The translations under genes were made by a program, and so were the position numbers. The notes beneath the pieces were generated by a model. The model ran no database searches and was not told the origin of the DNA. It saw nothing but the letters and a program-made list of their open reading frames with translations. DNA of 64,000 nt from Pyxicephalus adspersus (Eukaryota; Chordata; Amphibia; Anura; Pyxicephalidae): the NCBI RefSeq assembly GCF_032062135.1, contig NC_092861.1:985607-1049606 (forward strand), in the 5' to 3' direction. Positions 31,301 to 41,995 of this stretch are shown here, one piece after another; position 1 is the stretch's first letter; every line of letters begins with the position of its first letter.

Positions 31301-34260
31301 ATGAGAAGGCAGTGAATGATAATACAATAGATTCACATTGTCTACATTCTCCAGGGAAGGATGGTGACTGCAGCCAGCGATGTAGCCGACAGTATACCAA
31401 GTATAGAAAAGTATAGCAGCTAACTGGCTGACCCATAGATAAAAGAAATGGGTCTGCTGCTCCAAATCCCCACATTTGGCGAATTCCCAGGTTCCAGAAA
31501 GGATTAATAAAGTTTAATTTTTTTAGTATATTGCTGCAGAGCTGCCTAAACTTTATCTGTACTTTCAGACATTTTTCTATATAAATTTGTCAGACGTTGA
31601 TTTGTCATTCAATGCAGAGATGTCTAGACTTACCTTCAAACCTCTGGCCATATGCAGAGCGACTTTCAGTATAATCGCAGCAGGGAACGGCCCCAGTCCA
31701 TTTTCATTCCTGGCTTCTATCAGGTCATTCAAAGATTTGTCCCCACCGTATTCCATTGCAAGGCACAAGCTGCCATCCTTAGATTTGGTGAAGGCTCGAT
31801 AACCTTAAAGGGTAAAATAAAGTCAGTTTAGGTGTTACTTTCCAGCAGACATAATGCAGCAGGGCAGGGATGTAGGAAAAGGTAACTATTGTTTTTTATG
31901 AACACATTTACAGAGGTTTCCTAAAACTGAACTCTGGGTAGTGGGGGATGGAAAGTGGTGGTTGAAAGATTCACCCTTGCACAAGGCCGCCTCTCCACTG
32001 CAAGACTTTACTGCTCATTTGTCAAGAGGGAAAGATGTATCAGGTGAAAAACTTTGCAGAGCGTTGGGTGGTGGAGGAAAGGAAGCAATGTGGGCCCTGC
32101 ACTCACCTATGTAATGCGGGATTACATCAGAGAGCTGCACCCTCTGACAATGAAGAGAAGGCGTTCCAGGGCACTGGCTACAGAAATAGTAGGAGAATAT
32201 GACAATACATCACCGGATTCATCATCCTCTATGTGAGATGAGCAGCCAGCCAACCCTGGCAGTGATCCCCCCTCACCCCAATCTTCCCAGCCAGACACCA
32301 GACTCAGAATCAAACCAAATAAATGGCTGCCTCTCTCTGGTTGGCAGTCGGGTGTTTTGGGACACTGATGAAACTTTTTAGTGGCACCCAAATCTATTTC
32401 AGTGGATGGTAAATCTGATATAGCTGCGCGGTCCGGTATAATGATATTCTAACATGGTCATTATTGATTGAATTCACTAAAAGGGTAACGTGAGACAGCC
32501 TTCATTTTCCGAACTCTCTCCAGGACTGGAGCCGGCCAACAGGTAATTCCTGGGAGAAGTGTTAGCTCCTCGGCCACTATCTCTACATTAAATGTATTCC
32601 ACATGCTGGAGCCGCCTTTTCCAGCCTTAACATGGGAGGGAATGCCTGAAATAACTTTAGCTCTTCTGGGACCCCCTTCTATAATTATTATATTCACAGA
32701 TCACAGTATATTAGTGTGCTGGTCAGTGGGATGAATTCCTCTTACATTGCTGGTCTGTGAGAAAAATGTCACCCTTACAGATCGCCAAAAATATCATTGA
32801 AGCCACTTGGTCTGACCTGCTCATTGCTTAAGGAACCCCTAGCGCCTCCTGGAGGAACCCTGGTCTAGGTAATGGGATTGCTTTTTGTCAGATTATTATT
32901 ATTATAATAATAGAACAGTATTTATATAGCACCAACATAATATGCAGAGCTGTACATTAAATAGAGGTTGCAAATGACAGATAGACACATACAGTGACCC
33001 TGCCCAGAAGAGCTTACAATCGAGAAGAAGAACTTTCTGCTGCCACTTCCTCTCATTATAAAGCTTTGCTATAAAGAGATTGTAAATGGCGGATATCAGG
33101 TCACTCTGGGGCTTGCCTTCAAAACAGCACGATTATAATAATTCATATCCGAGGTTCAGCCCACTGAGCAGCAACAATAACAGAGGGTGTAGTCCCAGTC
33201 CATTGGCACAAAACCTTTACATGAGGGGAGGTCTCCTTTAAAGTGTAAAGGACAATGCAGAGGGCAGCCAGCAAACTTTGTATTTACCAACAATGTTGGG
33301 GTGCTGCAGCTTCTTTAGAATTTTGGCCTCCACATTCAAGCGCTGCTCATAAAGGTTCTTGCTGGTTTTGTCACACTGTTTACTGATCTTCTTCACGGCC
33401 CAGGGGGAATGGGACAAACCCTTGGGAGACCTGAGAAATCAAACATGGATTATTGGTGGTGCGATGGCAAACATTACCAAGTTTGTCAGATTCCCATGAG
33501 CCCAATCTAGATGATGAGAATGTTACAGTGCAAGTCCAGGATTCATGGATATAAGTTCCAGCACTATCCATACTGACATTATCCCCCCTTCTCACTCCTT
33601 CATATTCTGCCAGGATAGAATGCAGTGCTCAAGCCAAAATATGTATAGGCCGGGTGGTAGGAAATTCTAGGCGAGTGGTGGCCCCTGTATTGTGACCCAA
33701 CTCATCAGTAACCACCCAAAAACAGACAGGTGGTTGCTGAAAAGTGCCGGGTGGTGCACACAGCTAAAGCACAACCCCCCCCCCCACACTGCTATATTTA
33801 ATAGTAATGGGTATTATGTGGAGGGAGGAAGAGAGTGCCATCTGCTGGAGAGTGAATGTAATGAAAGGTAAATATAACCAACTTGCCATCTACACTGGAA
33901 TCCAATATTTTTGGCCAGGATAACTTGATTAGGTTGGACTCACCATGCCAACTGGAATATAGACCGCTACCCCCTCTTCTATATTTTTGTATGACGATGG
34001 AGGTCACTTCTTCTATCTTTCTGTATGACGATGGAGGTCACCATATAATGCAAAGCCCCCACCTAGTGAAGGATACAGACACCAGCAGCATCTGTGCAAA
34101 TCTGACCCCAACATAATCTAAATCTTATCGCTCTCCCCCCTTCCTCTGTTTACTCACCTCACACTTATTTCCATGGCAACCCCTCAACCTTCTCTCTCTT
34201 ACCCGAAGATGTCCTCCTGTTCGTCTTCAGAGGCGTCTTAAAGACATCCGCTACCGCCAT
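28112..34260 (-). CDS. PBK: PBK/TOPK, PDZ-binding mitotic kinase (one exon not found)
   Basis: Ser/Thr kinase of the MAPKK-like group, active in mitosis in proliferating cells. Coding exons in order: 34203-34260, 33288-33430, 31634-31803, 29516-29645, 28728-28901, 28112-28314. Visible motifs: N-terminal VFKTPLK, catalytic-lysine segment [39 protein letters not shown], catalytic loop [15 protein letters not shown] in place of DFG (as in human PBK), [32 protein letters not shown], and [20 protein letters not shown] near the end. Exons 3 to 7 join in perfect phase. Between exon 1 (one base over) and the next visible exon (two bases needed) the segment with the glycine-rich loop is missing, so the gene as assembled cannot be read through. 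The C-terminus ends EAEGVQ, without the ETDV PDZ-ligand of human PBK. Confidence 0.9.
28407..28490. repeat. SINE fragment
   Basis: TATTACACAGTATTTATATAG through GCAGCGCTGTACAAAG; tail part of the SINE seen in full at 40996-41332. Lies in PBK intron 6. Confidence 0.75.
28728..28901 (-). CDS. PBK: PBK coding exon 6
   Basis: Encodes [18 protein letters not shown], then [20 protein letters not shown] and [13 protein letters not shown]; activation segment and helix F region. Confidence 0.95.
29516..29645 (-). CDS. PBK: PBK coding exon 5 (catalytic loop)
   Basis: Encodes [20 protein letters not shown], then [20 protein letters not shown] and NMT; contains the catalytic Asp in HGD and the metal-binding Asp in DVG. 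Confidence 0.95.
29798..30003. mobile_element. Diverged copy of the TGGGCCTGATTTATT palindromic MITE
   Basis: Inverted halves GGGTGATACTGCAAACCTGG and GCTGGATCGCCCAGATTTTC, with flanking CCAAGACTGG and GTCTTGGAGAGCT, match the intact copy at 49334-49563. Lies in PBK intron 4-5. Confidence 0.7.
30624..30664 (+). ncRNA. Hammerhead ribozyme motif (type I, minimal helix III)
   Basis: Plus strand. Stem I TCCCC (30624-30628) pairs with GGGGA (30660-30664). Core CTGAGGA is at 30629-30635. One extra A (30636) follows. Stem II is GCC (30637-30639) with GGC (30647-30649). GAAA is at 30650-30653. Helix III is formed by A30653-T30658 and C30654-G30657 around GC. The cleavage triplet GTC is at 30657-30659. 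Every invariant hammerhead base is present. Palindromic ACGCGT is typical of forms that work as dimers. Penelope-like retroelements of animals are known to carry such ribozymes. An extra base after the CUGANGA box is known from a viroid hammerhead. It lies in PBK intron 4-5, antisense to PBK. Confidence 0.7.
31181..31225. repeat. SINE fragment
   Basis: TTATTATACAGGATTAATAT then GCGCCAACATATTACGCAGC; short tail fragment of the SINE family. Confidence 0.65.
31634..31803 (-). CDS. PBK: PBK coding exon 4
   Basis: Encodes [35 protein letters not shown] and [19 protein letters not shown]; hinge and helix D/E region. Confidence 0.95.
32905..33035. repeat. SINE fragment
   Basis: ACAGTATTTATATAGCACCA through AGAGCTTACAATCGAG; tail of the same SINE family, in a PBK intron. 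Confidence 0.7.
33288..33430 (-). CDS. PBK: PBK coding exon 3
   Basis: Encodes [20 protein letters not shown], then [20 protein letters not shown] and IVG; holds the ATP-orienting Lys of AVKK and the helix C Glu of VEAKIL. Confidence 0.95.
33650..33790. repeat. Dispersed repeat with ACCACCCAAAAACAG-GGTGG
   Basis: Same family as 23341-23475, here in the 0.8-kb PBK intron where the missing exon should lie; followed by a poly-C tract. Confidence 0.6.
33980..34042. repeat. Short tandem repeat, two copies
   Basis: TTGTATGACGATGGAGGTCAC-like phrase occurs twice about 41 bases apart. Confidence 0.85.
34203..34260 (-). CDS. PBK: PBK coding exon 1
   Basis: Encodes [19 protein letters not shown] and one base of the next codon before GTAAGAG. 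FKTP is the conserved N-terminal motif of PBK and a likely Cdk1-type site. Confidence 0.85.
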
Positions 34261-34400
34261 CCCGTCCCCGCTGTGCGCTGACATCCCGAATATCGCTTCA
34301 GTACGAGTTCCGTCACCCTGACAAACCTTTCCCGCCTCTCGTTCAAAGATAGCAGCAGGCGTAATCCCGCCCACCGACGTCACGCACAGGGAGGTGACGT
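34261..34400 (-). promoter_or_regulatory. PBK proximal promoter and 5' UTR
   Basis: CpG-rich. On the minus strand TTTGAA (34347-34342) is followed after five bases by GGCGGGAAA (34336 downward): CHR-like and E2F-like sites about 70 bp before the start codon. CRE-like GACGTCA at about 34376-34382 and TGACGTA near 34395 lie further upstream. No TATA box. Confidence 0.65.
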
Positions 34401-34681
34401 ACGGGCACGTACACGAGAACACGCACGTTGAAATGGGCCGCCTGCAGCGCGCTGCGCAAGCATGTAAACGGGAGCGCGCCGCATCGACGTCAGGCTTTTG
34501 GGCGGGAAGAGGGCTGTGTTTGTGTGGAGAGCAGGAAAGGTGAAGCTTTGTAGAGGAAAATGAATAAGATTTATAAAATAAGAGCAGAGAACCGGGGCTG
34601 AGGGGGTGGGGAACCGTGTGAGGGATGGAGAAAAGCACACAGCCAAGAGTGATATGGAGGACGGTTATAGTAAGGAGAATA

Positions 34682-35670
34682 TATACAAAATGGCGGCAGA
34701 GAGATGACCAGAGGTGGCTGGGTGAGGTGAAGAAGCCAGAAATGGTGGACATTTTATAGGATATTGACTCCCTGTGTGGCCCTCTGACATCACCAAGGGG
34801 CCACACATTCACCTTGCTGAAAATGATCGAGAAATGCGTTAGGTGAGGTCACCTTTTCTAATGATTTGGCCATGCAACAAAATGGCTTCAGGATGACGAC
34901 CAGAGGGGGTTTGGTGAGATGACAGAGCCATCAATACCAGACATTCTAAAAGCTACTGCACGGGGCTGACTCCCTATGTGGCCCTGACATCACTAAGGGG
35001 ACACACATATGCACTATGCTGAAAATGATAGTGAAATGCGTTAGCTGAGGTGGTCTTTTCTAATGATTTGGGCATACAACAAAATGGCTTCAGGAAGAAG
35101 ATCAGAGGGGCTTGGGTGAGATGACAGAGCCATTAATGACAAACATTCTATAAGTGCACGGGGCTGACTCCCTATGTGGCCCCTGACATCACCAAGGGGC
35201 CATATAAATTCACTAAGGCCCATGCTGAAAATATGGTGAAATGCATTAGATGAGGTCGCTTTTCTAATGATTTGGCCATACAACAAAATGGCGTCAGAGA
35301 GAGGACCAGAGGGGCCTAAGCAAGATGAGTGAGCCAGACATATTCCATAGGGCTGGGGGACTTACTACCCATCTGCCATTAAAATAATTGAGGCCTATGC
35401 CAACAATGATGGTGAAATGCGTTAGGTCAGGCCACCTATTCTAATGACTTGGTCATACAACAAAATGGTGGCAGGAGGAGGACAAGAGGGGCCTGGCTGT
35501 GGTGAGGGAGCAATGACAGACTTTTTATAAGATAATACTGGGGGACCTACTGCACATCACTAAGGGGCCATGCACTATATTCAATAAGGCCCATTCTGAC
35601 AATCACAGTGAAATGCGTTAGGTTGCCCATTCAAAGAACTTGGTCATACAATAAAATGGACGTTAAGCGT
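34682..35670. repeat. 180-205-bp satellite, about six copies
   Basis: Copies are marked by ACAAAATGGC (34685, 34878, 35080, 35283) and similar phrases near 35460 and 35650, and by GAAATGCGTTA at 34831, 35033, 35238, 35414 and 35610. Each also has CCTGACATCACCAAGGGGCC-like and CAGAGGGG-CT-GG phrases. The array starts about 400 bp upstream of the PBK start codon. The GAAATGCGTTAGG phrase resembles the 3' half of the hammerhead copies in this window. Confidence 0.85.
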
Positions 35671-36488
35671 TTTTTTTTTAACCAATGGTGGTGTAGGAAA
35701 ACAAACGCTGAAGATGCTATTACAATAACTTAGTCGCTCTTTTTGGACTTTAGTGGCCCAGTCACACATGTGCTGTAGGAATGCGTATGCTCCTGAATCC
35801 CCATGGTAACATGCAAATCACGTATTGTGCAGTGAGGTGTAATTCATTCTTATTGTGGCCCCAGATCACCTTTGTACAGCAAAGGGCTGCAATCATACTA
35901 CAGATCATTTCAGGGAACCTCCATACTTCGCCCTCTGTAGAAGAAGCTATACTTTTGTCCATTGTGACATTCCATACCTCTTCCTCCATAGCACTTCTAT
36001 TTACACCAACCGCCCGCCAGTAGGTAGCGGGTGGTGTGGCTGGTTTACTGGTTGGTGCCGGTATGCTGGGGGAAGACAAAGGTGAGGATAGCAGCAGCTC
36101 TGACTCTCATTGGACGGAACTGGGAAGGTGCAAAACCCTGGGAAACTTTTTTTGCATACTGCAGACCTGGGAGTTCTTCCAGGATCACTGCAGCAATGCA
36201 TGGTATGGGGCTGTTATGTTCTCAACCCAAATGATCTAAAATTGGTTCTGCAACCCCACATGATTCACCTACACCTCATACATCCAATGGAGGATGTGGA
36301 ACCTAACTAGGCAAACCTTTACACAAAATATTATCTACACTTTTATCATCAATGTTCTTTGCACAGTTTTATCAATCAATATCATTAGGAGATGTAGTTA
36401 TACACTTTTAAAACAGAAAACATTTAGGAATCCCCTCTATATTTCTATTTGTACTGATAGTATTCTGTATCCAATTGTTTTACTATTC

Positions 36489-36970
36489 CTGTTGTATCCT
36501 GGCTGCTCCTTTGCTGCCCTCCCCTGGTCACAGTGATGTATTTTCCTGTGGCGTCCTGGCTGTTCCTCTGCTGCCCTCTCCTGGTCACAGTGATATATTT
36601 TCCTGTTGTGTCCTAGCTGCTCCTTTGCTGCCCTCTCCTGGTCACAGTGATATATTTTCCTGTTGCTGCCCTCTCCTGGTCACAGTGATATATTTTCCTG
36701 TTGTGTCCTAGCTGCTCCTTTGCTGCCCTCTCCTGGTCACAGTGATATATTTTCCTGTTGTGTCCTAGCTGCTCCTTTGCTGCCCTCTCCTGGTCACAGT
36801 GATGTATTTTCCTGTTGTGTCCTAGCTGCTCCTTTCCTGCCCTCTCCTGGTCACAGTGATGTATTTTCCTGTGGCGTCCTGGCTGTTCCTCTGCTGTTCT
36901 CTCCTGGTCACTCTATGTATTGTCCTATGATGTCCTGACTGCTCCTCTGCTGCCCTCTCTTGGTCACAGA
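36489..36970. repeat. 57-bp minisatellite
   Basis: Units built on CTGCTCCTTTGCTGCCCTCT, CCTGGTCACAGTGATATATT and TTCCTGTTGTGTCCTAG. One copy is truncated near 36660. The period is a multiple of three, so an open frame runs through it without being a gene. Confidence 0.92.
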
Positions 36971-37284
36971 GATGTATTGTCCTGTGTTAGCCTAGAAAAC
37001 TAGTAATCCTCATCCTTACATCATCCATTTTTTTTGTTTCCCCTTCCAGTTTTCCTGGGTCCATCATTCATTTATTATTATTGTTTTTCTAATTAATTTT
37101 TGTACACCGTTTTTCTCCTTTCTTTTTCTGTCTTCATCCCTTCCTATATTTTCCTTTGCTAATTGTGAGCTATATACAATTTTTTGCCATTTAAAGTGAA
37201 AATGCCAAAGCAGTGTGAAAAAGTATACCAATATCTAAAGCCAGTAAAGTACTTTCTTGTAATAAAAGAGGAATAGACTGTAGA

Positions 37285-38005
37285 GATGGAGACATAATCC
37301 TGTACAAAGCATTGGTCACACCACATCTGGAATATGCAGTCCAGTTTTGGGCCCCAGTTCACAAAAAGGACATTGTGGGATTGGAGAGAGTGCAGAGAAG
37401 GACAACTAAACCAATAAAAGGAATGGAGGAGCTCCGCTATGAGGAGAGATTAGCTCAACTGAATGTATTCTCCATTGAGAAGAGACGTATAAGAGGGGAT
37501 ATGATCACCCTGTATAAATATATAAATGGTCCATATAGAGAACTCTCTTCCCAATTATTCACTGTAATGTCATTACAAAGCACAAGGGGGCCCTCTTTGC
37601 GTCTGGAGGAAAAGAAGTTTAAGTTCCGGATAAGGAAGGGATTCTTCACTGTAAAGTCTGTGAAAATGTGGAATCGGCTCCCTCAGGAAGGAGTTTCAGC
37701 AACTACTATAGATTGCTTTAAGAAAAAGCTGGATGATTTCTAGAAGCACAGAATATAACTGGGGATTAAGGATTTAAAGTAAAAATAACAGAGACTGCTG
37801 ATCCAGGGAACATCCGATTGTCTCATGGAATCAGGAAGGAATTTCTTCCCTGTTGAAGCAAATTGTACCCGGGGTTTTTTTTGCCTTCCTCTAGACCAAC
37901 TATATCATATAGGGTTTTATATACGGGATATGTTTATTTCCCCGGTGGTTGAACATGACGGACCTATGTCTTTTTTCAACCTAACCTACTATGTAACTAT
38001 GTAAC
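37285..38005 (+). mobile_element. CR1-like LINE, ORF2 C-terminus and 3' UTR
   Basis: Open frame with LYKALVTPHLEYAVQFWAPV, LERVQRRTTKPIKGMEEL, YEERLAQLNVFSIEKRRIRG and KMWNRLPQEGVSATTIDCFK, ending KKKLDDF and TAG near 37743. This is the conserved post-reverse-transcriptase tail of CR1-clade LINEs. The 3' UTR follows with GGTTGAACATGACGGAC and CAACCTAACCTACTATGTAA, ending in a TATGTAAC repeat typical of CR1 tails. The fragment is 5'-truncated. Confidence 0.88.
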
Positions 38006-38049
38006 CACTTCCATTAGAATGAAGAGGGTGGGTGCATACAAAAAATGAT

Positions 38050-38425
38050 TGATCATCAGCCAGTGTGACTCCTCTATAAAAGCAAAGGTTTGGCCAGTTT
38101 GCTGGTGTGCAGCATTCAGGTGTGTGTAACCACAATGCCAAGGAGGAAAGACATCAGCAATGATCCCAGAGAAGCAATTGTTCCTGCCCATCAAAAAAGA
38201 AAACAAGATTTCTATCTCAGACTCTACACACCTGTGTGGATGGTAAATAATAAAGTTCATGACAGGAGAATTAGACGGAACACGTATGGCTTGTATGGAA
38301 GGGTTGTCAGGAGAAAGCCTTCTCTCTAAAAACAACATGGCAGTATGCTTTAGGTTTGCAACATTGCATCTGATTAAACCACAAAGCGACAAACAAGACT
38401 TCTGGAACAGTGGCTGGGACGAAGG
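38050..38425 (+). pseudogene. Internally deleted Tc1-like transposase
   Basis: From ATG at 38135: MPRRKDISNDPREAIVPAHQ, the N-terminal helix-turn-helix of vertebrate Tc1-type transposases. It then jumps to MVNNKVHDRRIRRNTYGLYG and RVVRRKPSL. Past a stop and in a shifted frame come RFATLHLIKPQSDKQDFWN-like residues from the middle of the protein. The linker between helix-turn-helix units and the DDE catalytic region are missing. Confidence 0.75.
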
Positions 38426-39039
38426 AGGAAACCAGGACAACTCGGGACCCGATCCAGGAAATCCCTGGACTGATCAACAGATCTGCAAAGGTAAAGACGA
38501 CTAGCTTTTTTTAAATTTAAGTTTAGTTCTGCTTTATATAATATGACAGAGGGTCTCTTATAATGGCTCCAGGGAAGAAGAAAGTGGTCATTTGTGGTGT
38601 AGGTTTTGAGAAAAAACAGCCAAGGAAAGAGAAGGGTGGGTTCCTTGGCCAATCCTGTTCTGGGATGTGTTCACCTGGACTTAGGTGCAGTGAAAGGGTG
38701 ACCAGTCAGAGGCTGGGGGGAGGGCAGTGTGTTCCAGGTGTGGGCGGAGCTCCAGGAAAGCATCCAAACCGCACCCCAAATAGAGAGAGAGGGCACCAAG
38801 TGACCTCAGCCGGATGCCAAGCCAGGCTATTGTTTGATTTTGTTGTAAATTTATGGACACTTGTCTGTTAACACCACGTTAAATAAACCCTCCTGCTGTT
38901 GCTTTGGATATTTAAAGTCTGCTGCCTCTTATCTGCCCTGAAGCCGTCCTGTTACTACGAGCAATTCCCCCTGTGATATCCAACAATAAATAATGACACA
39001 ATAGAATCTGGTGTGTGTTGTTTTACACCTGGATTAGAT

Positions 39040-39646
39040 TTAACCTCCCTAGCGGATCATTTCTTTCCAGTTTTATATGTCTAAAAGCAGTACATTGTTT
39101 TTTATGAAAATTTATTTTACAGTATATTATAATAGTATGAGTATAATATAAAGTTTGAAACACAAAATCATTTAAAAACAATAAATTGAATAAATTAAAA
39201 AATCTATATATTTAAAAAAAAATGTAATTTAAAAAAAAATGTAATTAGAAAAAAAATACACATTATACTCATACTATTATATATAATGTAAAATAAATGT
39301 TCTTGAAAACAATGTACTGCTTTTACACATAACAATCCAATGTATTGCATTCACTACAGTTATTTTGTATTGAGTGCAATACAAATGGATTTTGAATTTC
39401 CCGCCCCGCTGGCAACGTACACACACCCACATCACCGGGAACTCCCCCGGTGACTCATCGGATGCAGAAGCAGGAAGAAGACGGAGATCGCGGCGCAGGA
39501 CGGCGCAGGACCCCAGCGGATCAGGTAAGCTCTCTATTTACTAACCTTCCCTAGGTGTTCCAACCCTGAGTGTGACTCGGGGTTACCACTTGTAGCAACT
39601 TTTTTCTACCCCGAGTCTCACTCGGGGTTACCGCTAGGGAGGTTAA
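39040..39646. mobile_element. piggyBac-type MITE flanked by TTAA
   Basis: Perfect terminal repeats CCTCCCTAGCGG (from 39044) and CCGCTAGGGAGG (to 39642) are flanked by TTAA on both sides, the piggyBac target signature. Inside are an AT-rich inverted segment (39121-39300) and a CpG-rich core (39400-39530). No transposase. Confidence 0.85.
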
Positions 39647-39724
39647 ATCATCTTTGAACCTGCTAGGGATCAGATGATTTTTTAATAATGTCATGATACA
39701 CAAAACCTTAGACTTGGATTATTA

Positions 39725-39785
39725 TTCTTATACAGGATTTATATGGCGCCAACATATTACGCAGCACTGTACATTAAATAGGGAT
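39725..39785. repeat. SINE fragment
   Basis: TTATTCTTATACAGGATTTA then GCGCCAACATATTACGCAGC; tail of the dispersed SINE. Confidence 0.7.
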
Positions 39786-40130
39786 AAAGGTGTACTTTCT
39801 TTTTCACATGACTGTAGTTTCCCTTGTGACTGAATGTTCTTTGTGTTGAATGTTCTGAACGGATTTAAAGCGTGAGAACATTGTATTCTAAGAGAAAATA
39901 CCATAAGAACATTCTATCGAAAGAGAAAACCGTGCCTGAGAACGTTTAAATGTAAGAACATATTCTCAGAAGAGGAAATAACCCGAGAACATTCTAGGAA
40001 CATGAGAAGTGAAACTGCAACATTCTACAAAGCTAAGAATGCTGGAAGGAAATAGCCATTAAATAAGAAGAGAATTGCATCTATGGACATTCAATCAACA
40101 ACTTTTGTTTTTAGAGAAAACAACATTCAC

Positions 40131-40380
40131 ATTATTATTACACAGTATTTATATAGCGCTGACATATTACGCAGTGCTGTACAAAGTCCATAGTCATGTC
40201 ACTATCTGTCCCTCAAAGGAACTCACAATCTAATGTCACTACCATAGTCATATGTCATTAACGTAGTCTATGGATGATTTTGGAGGGGAAGCCAATAACC
40301 TAACCGCATGTTTTTGGAATGTGGGAGGAAACCGGAGTACCCAGTACCACCGGAGTATCCTAACCTCCGAGCCACTGTGT
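40131..40380 (-). repeat. SINE, partial copy
   Basis: Tail (ATTATTACACAGTATTTATA) through GGAATGTGGGAGGAAACCGG; the tRNA-like head is mostly lost. Confidence 0.8.
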
Positions 40381-40995
40381 TTTATGTACATAAAGCCAAC
40401 GTAGTTTCTTATGTAAAAAATCCTTAAAATGAATGCACGATTGTTGGGTAATTCACTAAGATAGATTTGTAGATGGAGTTAGTTTAATTGATGGTCTATT
40501 TCAGTTTTTAATGAATAATCCCTGTTAAGTATATAATAATATCAGCCTTCGCTGTCATACCATTCAGCCTCTTTTGTCTTTAGCCTTTTTTTGCTGTCCT
40601 TAGACTCCTTCCTACACACGACAAGAGGACAAACTCTGGAGCGAATGACACATCTGCTGAGACTTGTTTATCACATGATATTACTGAGAACCTAAATATG
40701 GATTTCATTATCCATGACCCTACAAGCTACATGCTGTGGAAGCAGATGTTTGCAATCTCTGCAATTTATGTTCTTTATGATAGTGTTGGGGCCGTCACTC
40801 GATAGTAGATGGGGTTGCTCTATTAAAGTGGAACTAAAGTCCCATTTTGGCCTGAGGCAGGTCCTTATTGCAGGAAGAATCAGGCAATGTCTCTGCTGTA
40901 TTAGGTATCCTTACCTGCCAGATCGCCACCTATAGTATTTGTCAAAATATACTGAGCTGCATGCACAGGCTTGGTTGCTAGAGATATCCGGCATA

Positions 40996-41332
40996 GTATT
41001 ATTATTACACAGTATTTATATAGCACTGACATATTATGCAGCGCAGTCCATATTAGTCCGTAGTCATGTGACTAGCTGTCCCTCACAATCTAATGACCTT
41101 ACCATAGTCATATGTCATGATCACAGTCTAAGGACAATTTTTAGGAGGAACCAATTAACTTAACCGCATGTTTTTGGAATGTGAGAGGAAACCGGAGTAC
41201 CGAGCCCAAACCCCTGCAAACACAGGGAGAACATGCAAACTCCATGCAGATAGTGTCCTGGCTGAGATTCCAACCTGAGACCCAGCAATGCAAAGACCAG
41301 AGTGCTAACCACTGAGCCACCCTGCTGCCTAT
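40996..41332 (-). repeat. tRNA-headed SINE, nearly full copy
   Basis: Read on the minus strand it starts GGGTGGCTCAGTGGTTAGC (box A-like) and then GGTTGGAATCTC (decayed box B). The body GTTTGCATGTTCTCCCTGTG and GGTTTCCTCTCACATTCC follows, and it ends TATAAATACTGTGTAATAAT. This is the parent form of the fragments at 22611, 28407, 31181, 32905, 39725 and 40131. Confidence 0.8.
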
Positions 41333-41794
41333 ACAGTCTAATACTATATATGCAGATATGTCAAGTAACTGAAAAGTTAAGTTGTCTTTTTCTAAAGATT
41401 CTATTTTATTAAAGTTTTGCAAAATACAACTGAAATCAGCCGACATAACAAACATGCACAAAGATAAACACTAAACTATTTCGTGCAAAGCCGAGCCTGA
41501 TAGGAGATTTCATTACCAGCTTAGGACCCAAGAAAAATAGGAAAATAATCCAATCTCTAATTTCTTTGACAAAATAGAAAAAAAGGAGGACAGAGTTTGG
41601 AGAGTATGACTGCAGCTCCAGAATGGATGGAACTTGTACATAAGAGAAAGAATTAACAACAAATACACCGTATATACATCATAGAGGGCGAATGAAAAGC
41701 TCAGCATTCTAGGGGTAAAGATGTCTATTAAAACAAACAAACATTTTCTATTATCCCTCTGTATTCAGTTTGGTGAATGTCAGATTCACTGCTT

Positions 41795-41995
41795 TCAACG
41801 ATGCATAACTTTTTCAAATTTGGTAAAGAAGCCCCAACTGGGGAAAGCTGCTTTGTAGATGAAAAGGCCTCTTTGACTAGAAAACCCTCCATAGCAGACC
41901 ATGGTTGCCCTGTAGGCCTTCAACAGACCAGTGATCACCTCATCCATAGCAAAGTCACTGGGTTTGGAGGACAGCGTTTTAAAGGAATATGTCAC
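41795..41995 (-). other. Unrecognised open frame
   Basis: Minus-strand frame with FAMDEVITGLLKAYRATMVC and RGLFIYKAAFPSWGFFTKFE. It reads protein-like, with balanced composition and no low complexity, but I cannot assign it. The preferred view is a fragment of an unidentified retroelement or processed pseudogene. Confidence 0.25.

Noticed and set aside
33883..34116. Candidate for the missing PBK exon
   Set aside because: No frame on the minus strand shows a G-x-G-x-x-G/A loop or the correct phase at both splice sites.
34165..34812. 215-codon minus-strand open frame
   Set aside because: Only its last part (from 34260) is the PBK first exon; the rest is promoter and satellite sequence read through.
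36475..36938. Repetitive frame APLLPSPGHSD
   Set aside because: 57-bp minisatellite whose period is a multiple of three; not a protein gene.
41270..41332. Possible tRNA gene (CTCAGTGG and TTGGAATCTC)
   Set aside because: It is the tRNA-like head of a SINE; the acceptor stem does not close and box B is decayed.
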